A stretch of DNA of 64,000 nucleotides from Enoplolaimus lenunculus (Eukaryota; Nematoda; Enoplea; Enoplida; Thoracostomopsidae). Where the stretch lies: contig JASANG010000097.1 in the NCBI GenBank assembly GCA_030248215.1, forward strand, positions 1 to 64,000, written 5' to 3'. This document shows, piece by piece, positions 47,551 through 58,900 of this stretch. A program made the translations under genes and the position numbers. Position 1 is the stretch's first letter. Every line of letters starts with the position of its first letter. The notes below the pieces were generated by a model, which saw only the letters and a list, made by a program, of their open reading frames with translations, had not been told where the DNA came from and searched no databases.

Positions 47551-50500
47551 CATTGGCAAACGGAATGTAATGTAAGTCGATTCAGCATATTTTATGTGAG
47601 GTTGATCAGAACAGTCATTGGACGATTTTGACAATCCATCTTACGTCTTGCACGCTCCTTAAGCGGCTCTTTCCCCAACCGGCTTTAGCTGGCTACAAGG
47701 CTGAATTCCGTGAGTCTTGCGTGTGCGCAGTAGTAAAGTGCAGTTGGAAACATTGTCACATCGGCAAGAAAGCTAAATTGCATTTTAAAATGCAATTACA
47801 TCGACCCCTGGCAAATTTCTCTTTCAAACATTTGTTATTTTCTAATTTAAATATTTTTTGTCCGCAACCAGTAAACTGATCAAAAAGTCGCCGCTTTAAA
47901 GTGACAACATTCTGCAAACAGGGACGTTGCGTGAATATTAGAAAAAAGGGGTTGCGTTCTATAAAAGTTTCCATGGAATCTTTCCTGTGTCCCCAAATTA
48001 AAAAATTCCAAAAATCCTCCAGATGAATATTACACCGGGGGTGACCCTCTAATCCGCCGTGCTTACGACCTTTTCTATGTACTGTTTTCGTCCAGTTTAT
48101 ATATTTTTGATAATTTAGTTTTATACTTTTTCCCACGACGATTCGCAAACTTTTTAAAATTTTGGTTCCAATGTTTACTTACAGCAGCTGCCTGCCAGTT
48201 TGATTATTGTCAACTTTAAACTGTTGAATTGGTCTTTAACCAGGATTATCTTACTGTTCATTTATTGGATTCGGAAAATAATGTCTAGAAATTTGGTTTG
48301 GAAAATAAATGACGTTTATTCTACGAAACACATGCACAGTATTGCATATTGGGTGACTTTATATCAAAATCATTGCTAGTGATTCTATATATTTTTTCAA
48401 TTTAAACAAGAATCTTGAATTAATATCAAAATTTGTAATGTTGTGTTTCCTGGCGCAAGGCTGATTGGCTCAGTTTTTCTTTAATTAACCATAATGTATT
48501 AATAATTGAAAAATATTAATGCGTTTCCGATCAAGAAATTTTGGGGAAATTTTTTCCACTCAGCGGCAAACTGTAAATTACACACGCAATTTGAAGTTAA
48601 AAGTTCTTACTGCAAAAACGTGCGCACGCGTGAATAAAGCTTCAGTTATCCGTTGCAAACGGTTTCCGGATCATTGATCAATTCTCTAAATGGTAATTCC
48701 TCATCAATACAAAAATGGCGCTGGGTCTTGGACGATTGTTGGAGGAACGCCCTGATGAAAGGAACGGTCACAAAACACCAACTGTAACCGTAAACTTAAG
48801 CTTAAGTGTCATCTGATTGCTTTTGCAAATTATTGCAAGTAAATGCCGTGAATATTACTGGTGATTGTCAAAGACGTAAACAAAGACTGGGATATAGGAT
48901 ATATTCCCTCTCAGAATAAATGAACCGAATAAAAGCATTTTGAACAGTGTTTAGAATACACAGCCTTTAAATCGTAGAGGTTTAAAATTTCTGCTACATG
49001 ACAAAATAAATTTCGAACTGAACTCTGTCAGCGCAACTGGTGATACGGGCTATAGACATTACAAGACTTTGCCAGCTGACAAGAACGAGATTTGCCCGTT
49101 GTCAATGTTTATAATCAAAACAGGAAGAAAAACTCTTACACGATAGCCTTTCTATGCGGGTCTGTGTGAGTTGATGTTGAACCAAAATTCAATTAATATA
49201 CACTTCCGGCTGTGACTTTAGATATAGACTTTACATGTCTAATCCGCATTTTAGTCTTTCATTTGTCATTCTGGAAGCAAGCTAATATCCAGCCACGCTA
49301 TCGTGAGCTGTTTTAATAAGTCTTGATTTTAGCAACTATAATTAATTGGTCATAAGCATTGCGGTTTTTCACTGAATTAGTTGCTGATGAGGCCCATTTT
49401 AGTTTTCAGGATATGCAGGACACAGGAAGCAAAGACTGTAGAGAGATGGTGGTTCTTGTTAGATTTCAAAAAGTAAAAAATAATGAATTTGTTTTGTCAT
49501 CTCGCTCGCTTCGCTGCAAGGATTTCTTGCAGTATCATTATTGTGATCCTATTAAAATAGGCTGTGTTTCCACTATTAAATTCAATAGACACATTCTTCA
49601 CTTTAAAGTTGTATCAATTTTAGAAAATATCCATAAAATAGAGAAACGATGCATTTTGATCACAAGAAAGCTTAATAAAATTATGCCGTTCTTAAGCCAA
49701 AAATATGCCTGTGTTTCAATGTTGTATTGATAGCGTCAATAAATGTCAACTTTCACTGTTTATTGATGTATGCTGTTTTTGGTCTAAACTCAACTTATTT
49801 TGACTGATTACATTTTAACTTTAATTATAAAAATAAGAAATTATGAATTAAAGCATCCCGGCTTTTAGGGAAGCTGGGAGTTTACTTAACACCGTGAGTC
49901 CTATTGATTAGTTCGTAGAATTTTTGTTCCTTGGGTAACTTATTGAAATTCTATTCTTGCGCCGTTGGGGGGCAAATAAGAAGTTATTTAGTTGTAAACT
50001 CAAATTACATATCGTTTGCCACAGGAAAAGAATGTCTGAAACAGTTTGAACCAATCAAATGAGACCAAATAAAAGTTTATTATTTTTGTTTACATCATCA
50101 ACGTCTTGCAATTTGGCAAAATATGCAATTTATCTGGCAAACGTTTCGACAAAATCTTGTGATGTGCCTCAATCTTTCATTTCACTCTGTGCTGATTCAT
50201 ATATTCCCAGCTACCAGAAATGGTTAACAGGAGTGGGCAAATAAATTTCTTGTCGTGTGACAAACAAGTTCGAATGTTGTACAGGGTTATTCCCTGAGCC
50301 ATGCATCCAATGTTCTGTGGAAGAATATGTAATCTTTTCCTTTCAATTTATTATTGAATTACAATTCACTGCGTTTATTAGAGTATTTTCGATTATTTAA
50401 TCCCAGCCGGCTTTCGCTCAAAAATGGCCTGATTTCAAAGATTTTTTGCATATTTGGTCTTGCACAAATTATAATGGCAATGTTTGTAAAAACGCAATTT

Positions 50501-50796
50501 AGGAACTAAAAATGAAAGTTTTGTTTGTTTTTGAATAACATTTTTTGAATTCTTCAAATGCTTTTTCATTCCGCCTGTCTGGTAGTCAGAATTACATATT
50601 CATCAAATTTTCCGTCCATTTTATTGTTTAAACATTACGATGCAACTTGTTTTTGCAGCAGGTAGAAGCTCTGGTATTCACTTGAGGATCTACGGGAGGG
50701 GCCGATACAGACCACGGCCGGTCTGCTGTCGACGGCGTTGTTGCAAATCATTTTAGTTTTGCAAAATGACTATTGAATAACATAAAACTAAAAACT
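47551..50796. other. Gene-free region and 5' flank of the NELL-like gene
   Basis: ORFs at 47756-48148 (minus) and 49359-49730 (plus) have no recognisable domain. Near the right end, a good acceptor (CTTGTTTTTGCAG, ending at 50658) suggests an intron in the 5' UTR of the following gene, with the remote first exon not identified. Confidence 0.4.
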
Positions 50797-52713
50797 ATGC
50801 AACTAAAACTATTAACCTTCATAACATTAATTATTGTTACGATTCTCGGACGAGCTGAACGTTTAAATCCAGCCCCTGCAAACGACCCAAAGCAAAACCT
50901 AAATACATCTGCCGAAAATGTACCAACTTTAGAATTTCAACAAATTTCATCCAATAATCACAATCTTAAATATGAACTGGTTGCAAAGTCATCCCATCAA
51001 AGAGTTCAATCAACGCTCGACCACTTTGCATTCAAATCAATTGAATTACGACGAACTGAAGTGAAAAAGTTAAATTCAGTGATTAATCGTCGTAATGCGA
51101 GTTTTTTCATTGAATTTAAATTAATTTTAACCCAGGCCCCAGATCATAGATCAAGTGAAACTCTTTTTCGTGTATCCAGTCGGGTCTCGGGGACTCTTGC
51201 GTTTGAGTTGAGCTTTAACCGAAGAAAACGGCAACTTCAAATCCGTTACAGAAGCCGCGATGATGGCAGTGTTCGCCGACTGGTCACTAAGCTGCCTCGT
51301 TTTGGTCATCGATTTGCAAATAACGCTGGTGTGACAAATAATTTAACGCACGAGATATATTTGTCTGTTCGGAACGCAACTGAGGTACGGTTGATTGTCG
51401 ATTGCATTTTGGTGTTGTACGGTAATTTCACTGCGATGGATGCGACATGGGCACGGCAACCAAGCCAAGTCAGCGTTACGCTGGGTCGAAAAGATTCTAC
51501 GTCACAAGCAAATCCGATTTTCAGTGGAAAACTTGCAAATTTTACTATTGGTTTATTACATTCAAATGTGGCGCCTGGAATACCTGACAGCTGTGAATTT
51601 TCGAAACCAGAACACAAGCATAGAGGTTTACAGGGTGATAACCCTGCAGCGGATTTATATTTGTCTGGTCCGGATGGAATGATGGACCCGGGACTGCCAA
51701 TAGTTGCTAAACAACTACCGGGACTTTATAATCAGTCAGTGAGAGGATCGAGTCAGGAAGCGACGGCGTTCCACACGACACCAGATTCCGTTGAAAGTTG
51801 TCCTGAATGTTTTGAGCTTCTGAACGATAAATTGAATTATTTAGTAACCGAAATGAAGCAACTTCGAACCCGCGTTGAGAATTATGATGCAAAAATTACA
51901 CAATTACAGCTCCATTCAAGAGGTTGCCATCTTAAATATAATCGAATGGGAATTGAAACTCAAACTGGAGTCACCGATGATGGTTCCCTATTGGCTTCTG
52001 GAGTAAGGAACCGAATAGAAAATGGCCAGAGTTTTCGCGATAATTCAACCTGTAGCGAATGTCACTGCATTAACGGGCGTTTATATTGTCGTAGAATTGG
52101 ATGTTCCCCCGTCAAGTGCCAGAACCCTGTTTTACATCCTGGCGACTGTTGTCCACAGTGTAAATCCCCCTGTCACTATATGGGGGCCGTGTATGAGCAT
52201 GGATCCGTTTTTAGTCCCAAAAATTGTACCATTTGCGAGTGCAATGATAGCGATATGAATTGCCGCTACATCACCATTTCTGAATGTCCATCAAACGATC
52301 ATTGTCCTCCCGAAAAGTGGGTTTGGCCCCAAAGCAGATCAGGAACTGGGATTCTAAGCAGCGATTTGGCACCAGGTGGTGCAGAAGCGATTTCAGGCTG
52401 TTGCCCAATGTGTAAATACGATGATTTTTGTGCTCGAATCACACCCTCCTGTCATCCAAATGCGACTTGTGTTAATGGAAAATTTACACGGGAATGTAAA
52501 TGCAACGCAGGATATTTTGGTAACGGAATTCAATGTTATGATATTGACGAATGCCGAGGGGAGACTCAACAGATGGACGTCAGCCGGTCTCAGGGACCTT
52601 GTGGTTATGGAGCGTGGTGCATCAACAGCCCTGGATCGTATCGGTGTGAATGCAGACCAGGGTTTATAAAAATTGATGAGTTTAATTGTTTGGATGTGCT
52701 GCTGTATCGATAA
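50797..52713 (+). CDS. NELL-like secreted protein (TSPN/LamG, coiled coil, VWC x2, EGF x2), intronless and short
   Basis: One open frame of 638 codons. ATG at 50797 is chosen because a signal peptide follows directly (MQLKLLTFITLIIVTILG) and the eight codons upstream have no ATG. Domains in order: a thrombospondin N-terminal/laminin-G-like region (~60-270); CPECFELLNDKL plus a heptad-like segment (~335-375) as in the NELL coiled coil; two VWC domains (~376-452 with CSECHCINGRLYCRRIGC and CCPQC; ~456-541 ending CCPMC); EGF1 (~545-581, DFCARITPSCHPNATC); calcium-binding EGF2 (582-632, DIDEC...CINSPGSYRCEC). It then ends six residues later at TAA. Order and motifs match NELL1/2, which in vertebrates are ~810 aa with six EGF and further C-terminal VWC domains, all absent here. 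Vertebrate genes have many introns; none is seen here. Secreted growth-factor/matrix role is inferred. Confidence 0.85.
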   Translation: MQLKLLTFITLIIVTILGRAERLNPAPANDPKQNLNTSAENVPTLEFQQISSNNHNLKYELVAKSSHQRVQSTLDHFAFKSIELRRTEVKKLNSVINRRNASFFIEFKLILTQAPDHRSSETLFRVSSRVSGTLAFELSFNRRKRQLQIRYRSRDDGSVRRLVTKLPRFGHRFANNAGVTNNLTHEIYLSVRNATEVRLIVDCILVLYGNFTAMDATWARQPSQVSVTLGRKDSTSQANPIFSGKLANFTIGLLHSNVAPGIPDSCEFSKPEHKHRGLQGDNPAADLYLSGPDGMMDPGLPIVAKQLPGLYNQSVRGSSQEATAFHTTPDSVESCPECFELLNDKLNYLVTEMKQLRTRVENYDAKITQLQLHSRGCHLKYNRMGIETQTGVTDDGSLLASGVRNRIENGQSFRDNSTCSECHCINGRLYCRRIGCSPVKCQNPVLHPGDCCPQCKSPCHYMGAVYEHGSVFSPKNCTICECNDSDMNCRYITISECPSNDHCPPEKWVWPQSRSGTGILSSDLAPGGAEAISGCCPMCKYDDFCARITPSCHPNATCVNGKFTRECKCNAGYFGNGIQCYDIDECRGETQQMDVSRSQGPCGYGAWCINSPGSYRCECRPGFIKIDEFNCLDVLLYR

Positions 52714-52726
52714 TCCTTTTCATTGC

Positions 52727-52732
52727 AATAAA
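52727..52732 (+). terminator. Poly(A) signal AATAAA of the NELL-like gene
   Basis: AATAAA begins 14 bp after the stop codon, implying a very short 3' UTR and supporting the early stop as the true gene end. There is no genomic A-tract behind it, as a recent retrocopy would have. Confidence 0.6.
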
Positions 52733-54022
52733 GTAGTGATAAATATTACATTATGACAACATTTTCCCAAAGTTCGAGGCTTTACAATGCGTATTTGGGT
52801 CCTTTCAGTCAAGTGCCTGCCAACAGGCGTTTGCCAAAAACTTGTCGAATTTTAAAAAATGTTTACTTATTTGAGCATCAATTTCTCTAATCACTTGACA
52901 TTCGCATTGTAATTTAAAAAACTGTTTTTTGATCACGAAAGCTCCTGATTGCAAAGACTAATTTTTTGTTAAAAAGTTACTCAATTTGTGTATCATTCGA
53001 TGCAGCTTGAAGAGCTGAGTCGAATGGATTTAGTTTTTGCAATTGGACATCCATGGTTCATGAGTTAAATGGAATAACTGATTTGGAGCCATCCAACAAT
53101 TTGGGATGGTTCCAGATCAGTTATGTGATTATTGCTGTTAAACCATACGTCCGATTGCAAAAATTATCTTCATTCGACTTTGTTTCGTAAATTGAGTCGA
53201 GAGACATATGAACTGTCAAACTTTTTGACAAACAAATTTCTGGTTCTCGGAAGACTTGGAGCAAAAAACGAATTTCTTGGAAATTCAAATCTAATGTGGA
53301 CAGATCAGGGTACGTGATGAGAACCCCAAATATGCAAAAATTATCAAACTTTGATCATTTTGGAAGAAACGCCGGCCAGCGAATACTTAACGGAAAACAC
53401 ACAGAGAATTCATGAGCAAAATGTGCTAAGAATGTGTCAGTGTGGAGAAAAATGGTACTGAGTTCAGTACGCAAATGTTGAATTCCAGAATGGGCATGGA
53501 TAACTGGTAGACGCGTTGTGGAATGCAGAAATAAAATCAGTTCTAAATTGTCAGTAAATGAAATTTAAATAAATTGAATTTGTTGAATTCCACGAAGTGC
53601 AAACAAGTTTTAGATGAAATTTTGCGTTTTTATAGAAGATAATTTTGACTTTCCACACTGCCACATTCATTATTGTGTCTGATGCATTATTACCACCTGG
53701 TGATAAATGCTGCACACATTTGACAATAAATGTATCGGTTGCAAATATTTTGTTAGATTTTGACTGTTTTCCACGCCTTTTGTGTCAAACCTTGGCTGAC
53801 AACGTTGAATTTGTGAATAAAATTTCTTTGTTACATTTTTTGCTAAAAATATCGTCAAAAATAGCAATAAATTGTCTACGAATAATGATAATTCAACAAA
53901 TCACAAGTTTTATACACCGCATCAGCTCTGCATGGGGTATCTTCTGAAGTAAAAGTTGTCAAAAACTTTGTTTCTTAATTGCATTTCCGTTTATACGACC
54001 AGCAGGTAAACTTCTAGCAGTC
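52733..54022. other. Gene-free spacer between the NELL-like gene and the next gene
   Basis: AT-rich, no supported exon. The 100-codon ORF at 53645-53947 lacks any recognisable domain. Confidence 0.35.
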
Positions 54023-54147
54023 TTAGGGGGCGCTATACTTGTCGTGGGTCGCCGTGCGTCACTATACGGTATCATACGTGTGTATTTTGCGTTCCGCATG
54101 GTGACACACGATACCGGACGTCATCAAAAGTATACCGCCACCCTTAA
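54023..54147. mobile_element. TIR element family G, copy 2
   Basis: TTAGGGGGCGCTATACTTG at the left is inverted at the right as AAAGTATACCGCCACCCTTAA. The interior includes GGTCGCCGTGCGTCACTATACGG, giving a GC-rich hairpin. 125 bp, no coding. Confidence 0.6.
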
Positions 54148-55013
54148 TGTATACTTGGTTTACGTTTTAGAACCGCATATTCGGTTGAAAAACTGCAGCG
54201 ATGAGGTAAAAGTGAGCAGTAAAGGTTTTAGTTTGCCAATCTGCCTCACTAAAAGCAAAAATATTGCAAATTAAACAGCTTTAACTGATTTTTATGTTGA
54301 TTTTATATAATTTTCATGTTTTGCAACATTCTGGTCGGGTTTTTGAAACCGTATCTGAGTACAACTTTATACTTAAGTATTTGCTAAGAATGGTAAGTGA
54401 CTGCTTAAACAACTTATCGTTGTTGAAAATGTACTTAAGTAAATGCCTCAGTCGCTCGCCAAGTCATTTTAAAATACAGACAGTCAAATGAGACTCTTAT
54501 TTTAAAATATGTGTAGCATCCGTCGTCAGCCGACAATAGCGGTTTGAAATTCAGCAAGTTTCAATTTGACTTGTTCTGTTTACTTATGTGCCATATTTGA
54601 GTTGGGCAGATAGAAAACCCGTCGCTAACCAGTGAGAGATGAAATATGCATTTGAGAATATGGGCCCAAGTTTAAGCTTCATATTAAACAACGTATTCTT
54701 TCAGCATTGCGGGGGGTTTTGATGGCAGTAAAATTAATTTTATCCAGGCAAAATGTGATTAATGACTCGTTGTTATCTGCCGCAGACAATAATTTTTCAA
54801 ACATTTGACATTTGCGGTGTTTCCTTATTGTGTATGTTTACATAAGCCAAGCTCAAATTTATGCAATCTTGTAGAAAAATATTTCAGCTTAGAAATTTAA
54901 AGGGAATTTTTAAGCTCACTAGTGTATATATTGCAAAATGAAGTTAAACATTAGACAACACTTATATGCAAGGTTCCAACAGGTACTAGATATTGTCGTA
55001 AGCCCCAATTTCC

Positions 55014-55440
55014 CGGGTCATATCCGAATTTCCCAAAATCCCGATTTTCCAAAACCCCGAGCGAAAAGCGCTGCGCCCAAAATCCCAATTTCCCAAAACC
55101 TCGAGCGAAAAACGCTGCGCCAAAAATCCCAATTTCCCAAAATCCCAGTTTTCCAAACTCCCAATTTCCCAAAATCCCAATTTCCCAAAATCCCAATTTC
55201 CCAAAACCCCGAGCGAAAAACGCTGCGCCCAAAATCCCAATTTCCCAAAATCCCAGTTATCCAAACTCCCAATTTCCCAAAATCGAAATTTCCCAAAACC
55301 CCGAGCGAAAAACGCTGCGCCCAAAAGCCCAATTTCCCAAAATCCCAATTTCCGAAAACCCCGAGCGAAAAACGCTGCGCCCAAAATCCCAATTTCCCAA
55401 CATCCCAGTTTTCCAAAATCCCAATTTCCCGGGTAATATC
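55014..55440. repeat. Minisatellite, CCCAATTTCCCAAAA with CGAGCGAAAAACGCTGCGCCC inserts
   Basis: About 430 bp is built from two words: AATCCCAATTTCCCAA (15-16 bp, repeated one to three times) and CCCCGAGCGAAAAACGCTGCG, recurring six times. The second contains the mini-hairpin GCG-AAAAA-CGC. CCCGGGTCATATCCG at the left edge and CCCGGGTAATATCCG at the right edge bracket the array. Long ORFs on both strands are a by-product. Confidence 0.82.
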
Positions 55441-55993
55441 CGCGGATTTTGGGAGGGACCTCTTCAGTACGTGGGCCATTGTGTCTATCAATTTCTGGCC
55501 TGTCATCAGGTTAAGGTATTAATAATTAAGTCATTTATCAGACTCAGCCACCGGAGCAAAATCTTGAAGGAGGGTGGAGGTTAACACCTGAATCTTCCTG
55601 CTCCCACTGATTACGCTACTGCCTCCTGGAAATATTTTAGGGCAAATCTGCATCTACGGGGGTACAGGAGCAGCGACCTCAAATACTGCTAAGCGTCACC
55701 CTTATTATTTTCGAAATCTGCTAAACATTACTCGAATTTTTTGAAAAATTTTATATCAAAATTTTTAGGCGACAACGCGTTAAACTTCGATGTCCGGAGT
55801 TGAACAAGTTTTGCTGAATTTAATAGTTGCAGTGAAAGATATCAAACCTTTTCACTGCCGACAAAAAATGTTCTGTTTCTTAGAAATACTTTGCCGTAAA
55901 AATTCAAGTCCAATGGTTTTTATAGAAAATATTAACTGAACAAGTAATCATTTCAAAGATTCGCCTGATTTGATCATAGCATTCAATTCATTA

Positions 55994-58900
55994 ATGCAAC
56001 GTACAACGATGAAGTTACGTCGCACAATCCTTCTAATTTTAATCATTGGTAAGTTGAACAAATGCTGAATAAACCGGATTCAGTTCAAAAATTGCGCATG
56101 TAAATCAACCTTCCCATTGAAATGATGCGCGGTGTTTCTTGTGCTGATTCAGTTGTTTGCCGGACCAAATTGGATTTGCTCACAAATCCAGCAAGCATAA
56201 AAGCTACAACTGACAAGATAGTAATTGCTAAACAAAGCCTAAATAATCATTATTGACTTAGACGCAAAACGTTTCTATTTTCACGACGGATCGGCTTTGT
56301 CGGTAGGCCAAAGGCGTTCAGGTCCCAAAAAGTCATTGGTTGACTAAAATTTCAAACCATAAACCAAAATTATTAATGTGTTCAAATCTGGCAATTGTTG
56401 TTCACACAAGTATATTTCATCACAAATGCTTTGTATGCAGATTTGCAATATTAAACTACAATGGTTTTTACCTAAAATGGTGCTACAAAGACCCGCATTT
56501 ACTTTAGCATTCTGGGGGGTTGGAGGCAGAAAATCCAAAAGATGCATGTGGGATTTTACATGAGTTTATAAACCGGACCGAAACGGTTTCAGTCATAACG
56601 GTAATATTTTTCTAGAAATGCTATGCCCCCCGGTCTCCAATTTGTGTGATCTTGGATGCTGAACCTCGCCGCACGAGACCGTAGGCAGTTAAACATGGTA
56701 TTGGGGGTAACAACGATATCAGGAGGGGCATAAAAGGACTTCCAAAGACTTGAAGGCGAGGTTCAGAGTATTCTTGAAGAGTCGAAATTTTTAAGATGCT
56801 CAACCCGTTTATTACCTGCAATCTGGCTGCGGGTTCAGCTTCAAAATTTTAGATCAACGGCTGATGTAAAGTTTAAATTTGTGAACGGAATGTTTGAATG
56901 TAAATTGTGCATAATTGAGCCGAATTTACACGTTTGAACAACAGTTTTTTGTGTGTGAATTAAACATTTTTGTCGAAATAATATTTACTCTTTCAGTTTA
57001 AGTAATGGAGTTGGCTTATTGATGAACGAGGTTGAGATGCATTAAACGGCTCAGCTGCCGGAATGGCCGGGGGACGGATCCGTTCGTCTAATTTTTAAAG
57101 TCTGAATGTTTTATAAACTGAAGAAATAAAAAATACTAAGGTCCTTCCAACCTTACGAATTATTAAAAATGTATTTGAATTTTAGATTTCTTCGTTCAGA
57201 AAGTTTTTAACGCCGTTATTTATCGGGCCACATCAAATGGGATTCCTTCGTTTTACAATTCCACGACACCCTTGAAACAACGTTTAGCACCACGCGTTTG
57301 TATGTTAGAAGGATAATAAGCAGTGCTACAATTTTTTTACCACAACCGGAACCGGATATTAACCCAGTAGAGCTGAAAGTAATTGGGTCGAGCAAAAGTA
57401 TTTTTAATATTCATTCATTTTTACTTTGGATTTATATTTCAGTTAGTAAAATTCTAAACAACTTTACTTGCCCAGAAAGGTCATCACAGCCAGATGTTCA
57501 ACATCTCCACTTGTCAAAAGCAGTGTTATAGTATTCCGGACCACAATTGTCAATATCCGGTATACAGTAGGTATATACCAGATACCGGAACCGCATACGG
57601 ATATCGGCTTTTGTCAGATATTAAACCGAAACCAAATATCCGGCCGCACTGTCTCTACAGCTGAGTTGCACCACGGTTTAAGACATACAGTTTTTGGTTT
57701 CTCGAAAAACTAACTCACACGAGCTCGTATCCAGCAGGGGGTCAGGCGTTCCTCAGACCCCTAAAAATTTTATGCCTCTTAGAAAAAATATTAGAGTCAC
57801 TTGTAAGACCTGGAAACTTGCTACATACCCCTCCCAATATAGTTTTAGCATTCGTTTAGCATGTTAAAGTTCTCTGAACCATTCAGAAGACACTGAAATG
57901 TGTTAAAATGTTATAAGCTAAGATGCAAAGCTGTCGTAATAAAACAATAATTTCCTGCTGTGTACACAATTCAATATTTTGTTGTCTGTCTTGATTAACA
58001 AAAAGAATTTCATGGTTTTACATCTGCATCCCACAGCTGTTTTTTCACTTGTGAACTTTTCTAATTATTTTTCGTCTGGCAAAAATGTTTGGTAAGTTTT
58101 TAGCGCTGTTGCGGTTGGAGCCTTTGATATCATGGGCGCTTTTGCAGACCCGTATTTGGAGGAATTAACTGTACATCTGCAACTGTTGCGAATCTCAAAA
58201 ATTTCCATAAAACTGGGGCAACTCAAATGCAAAAATGTGCTAAATTTCAAGGCTAAGCAACCTTTGGTCAAAACATGAAACTTTCTTATTTCCTGTCAGA
58301 AAAATACCTAATATTCACAGACATAAAGACTCTTGTTAGCCTAAGCCTGGACCTATGCTTAGTCGTCGGCTTAGTAAAATATCAATGCGGGAGAAGAACT
58401 TCTTGATTGAATCAAATTTACATTTGGTTATATCAAGTGAAAGTAAACAAGCCGCAAACCAAAAAATATTAGATTTACTCAGGCCGACTGGTGATAGGTG
58501 CTACGCAAACTTAAGAACCAATGATTTTTGTTTTAAAATACAGAAATATTGACAACATCATAAATTCATTATTTATATCTTTGGTCCTACAACCGTTTTT
58601 TAGATGAGTCATTTTCAAAACCCAAACTATTTTTTGGTAAAAACTTGCCTTACAAACGACAAATATTTTTAGGTTCAATCTTAATCCTGGTCACATCCGC
58701 CATTACAAATGGTCATTTGGCTGCAGTTGAGTTTGATCTTCGTCGAGGTCAGGCTCAGGGCGCGTACAACTCGCAATCGATTCAATTCTATCGACCCCTG
58801 AGTCATCATACGTCGTCCGCAACTCAAACTGTTCCCTTCATCGAAACAAACCCCAATGCCTTACAGGTCCTTGAATGTGACTGGCAAACTGTAATTCAAG

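Noticed and set aside
50773-50796. Extension of the NELL-like ORF eight codons upstream
   Set aside because: There is no ATG in these codons (it would start at a TTG); the signal peptide begins at the ATG at 50797.
54938-55522. 194-codon plus-strand ORF and overlapping minus-strand ORFs over the minisatellite
   Set aside because: Translation is only repeats of SQFPKIP/GNWDFGKLGF; open in several frames because of the repeat unit; no conserved domain or splice context.
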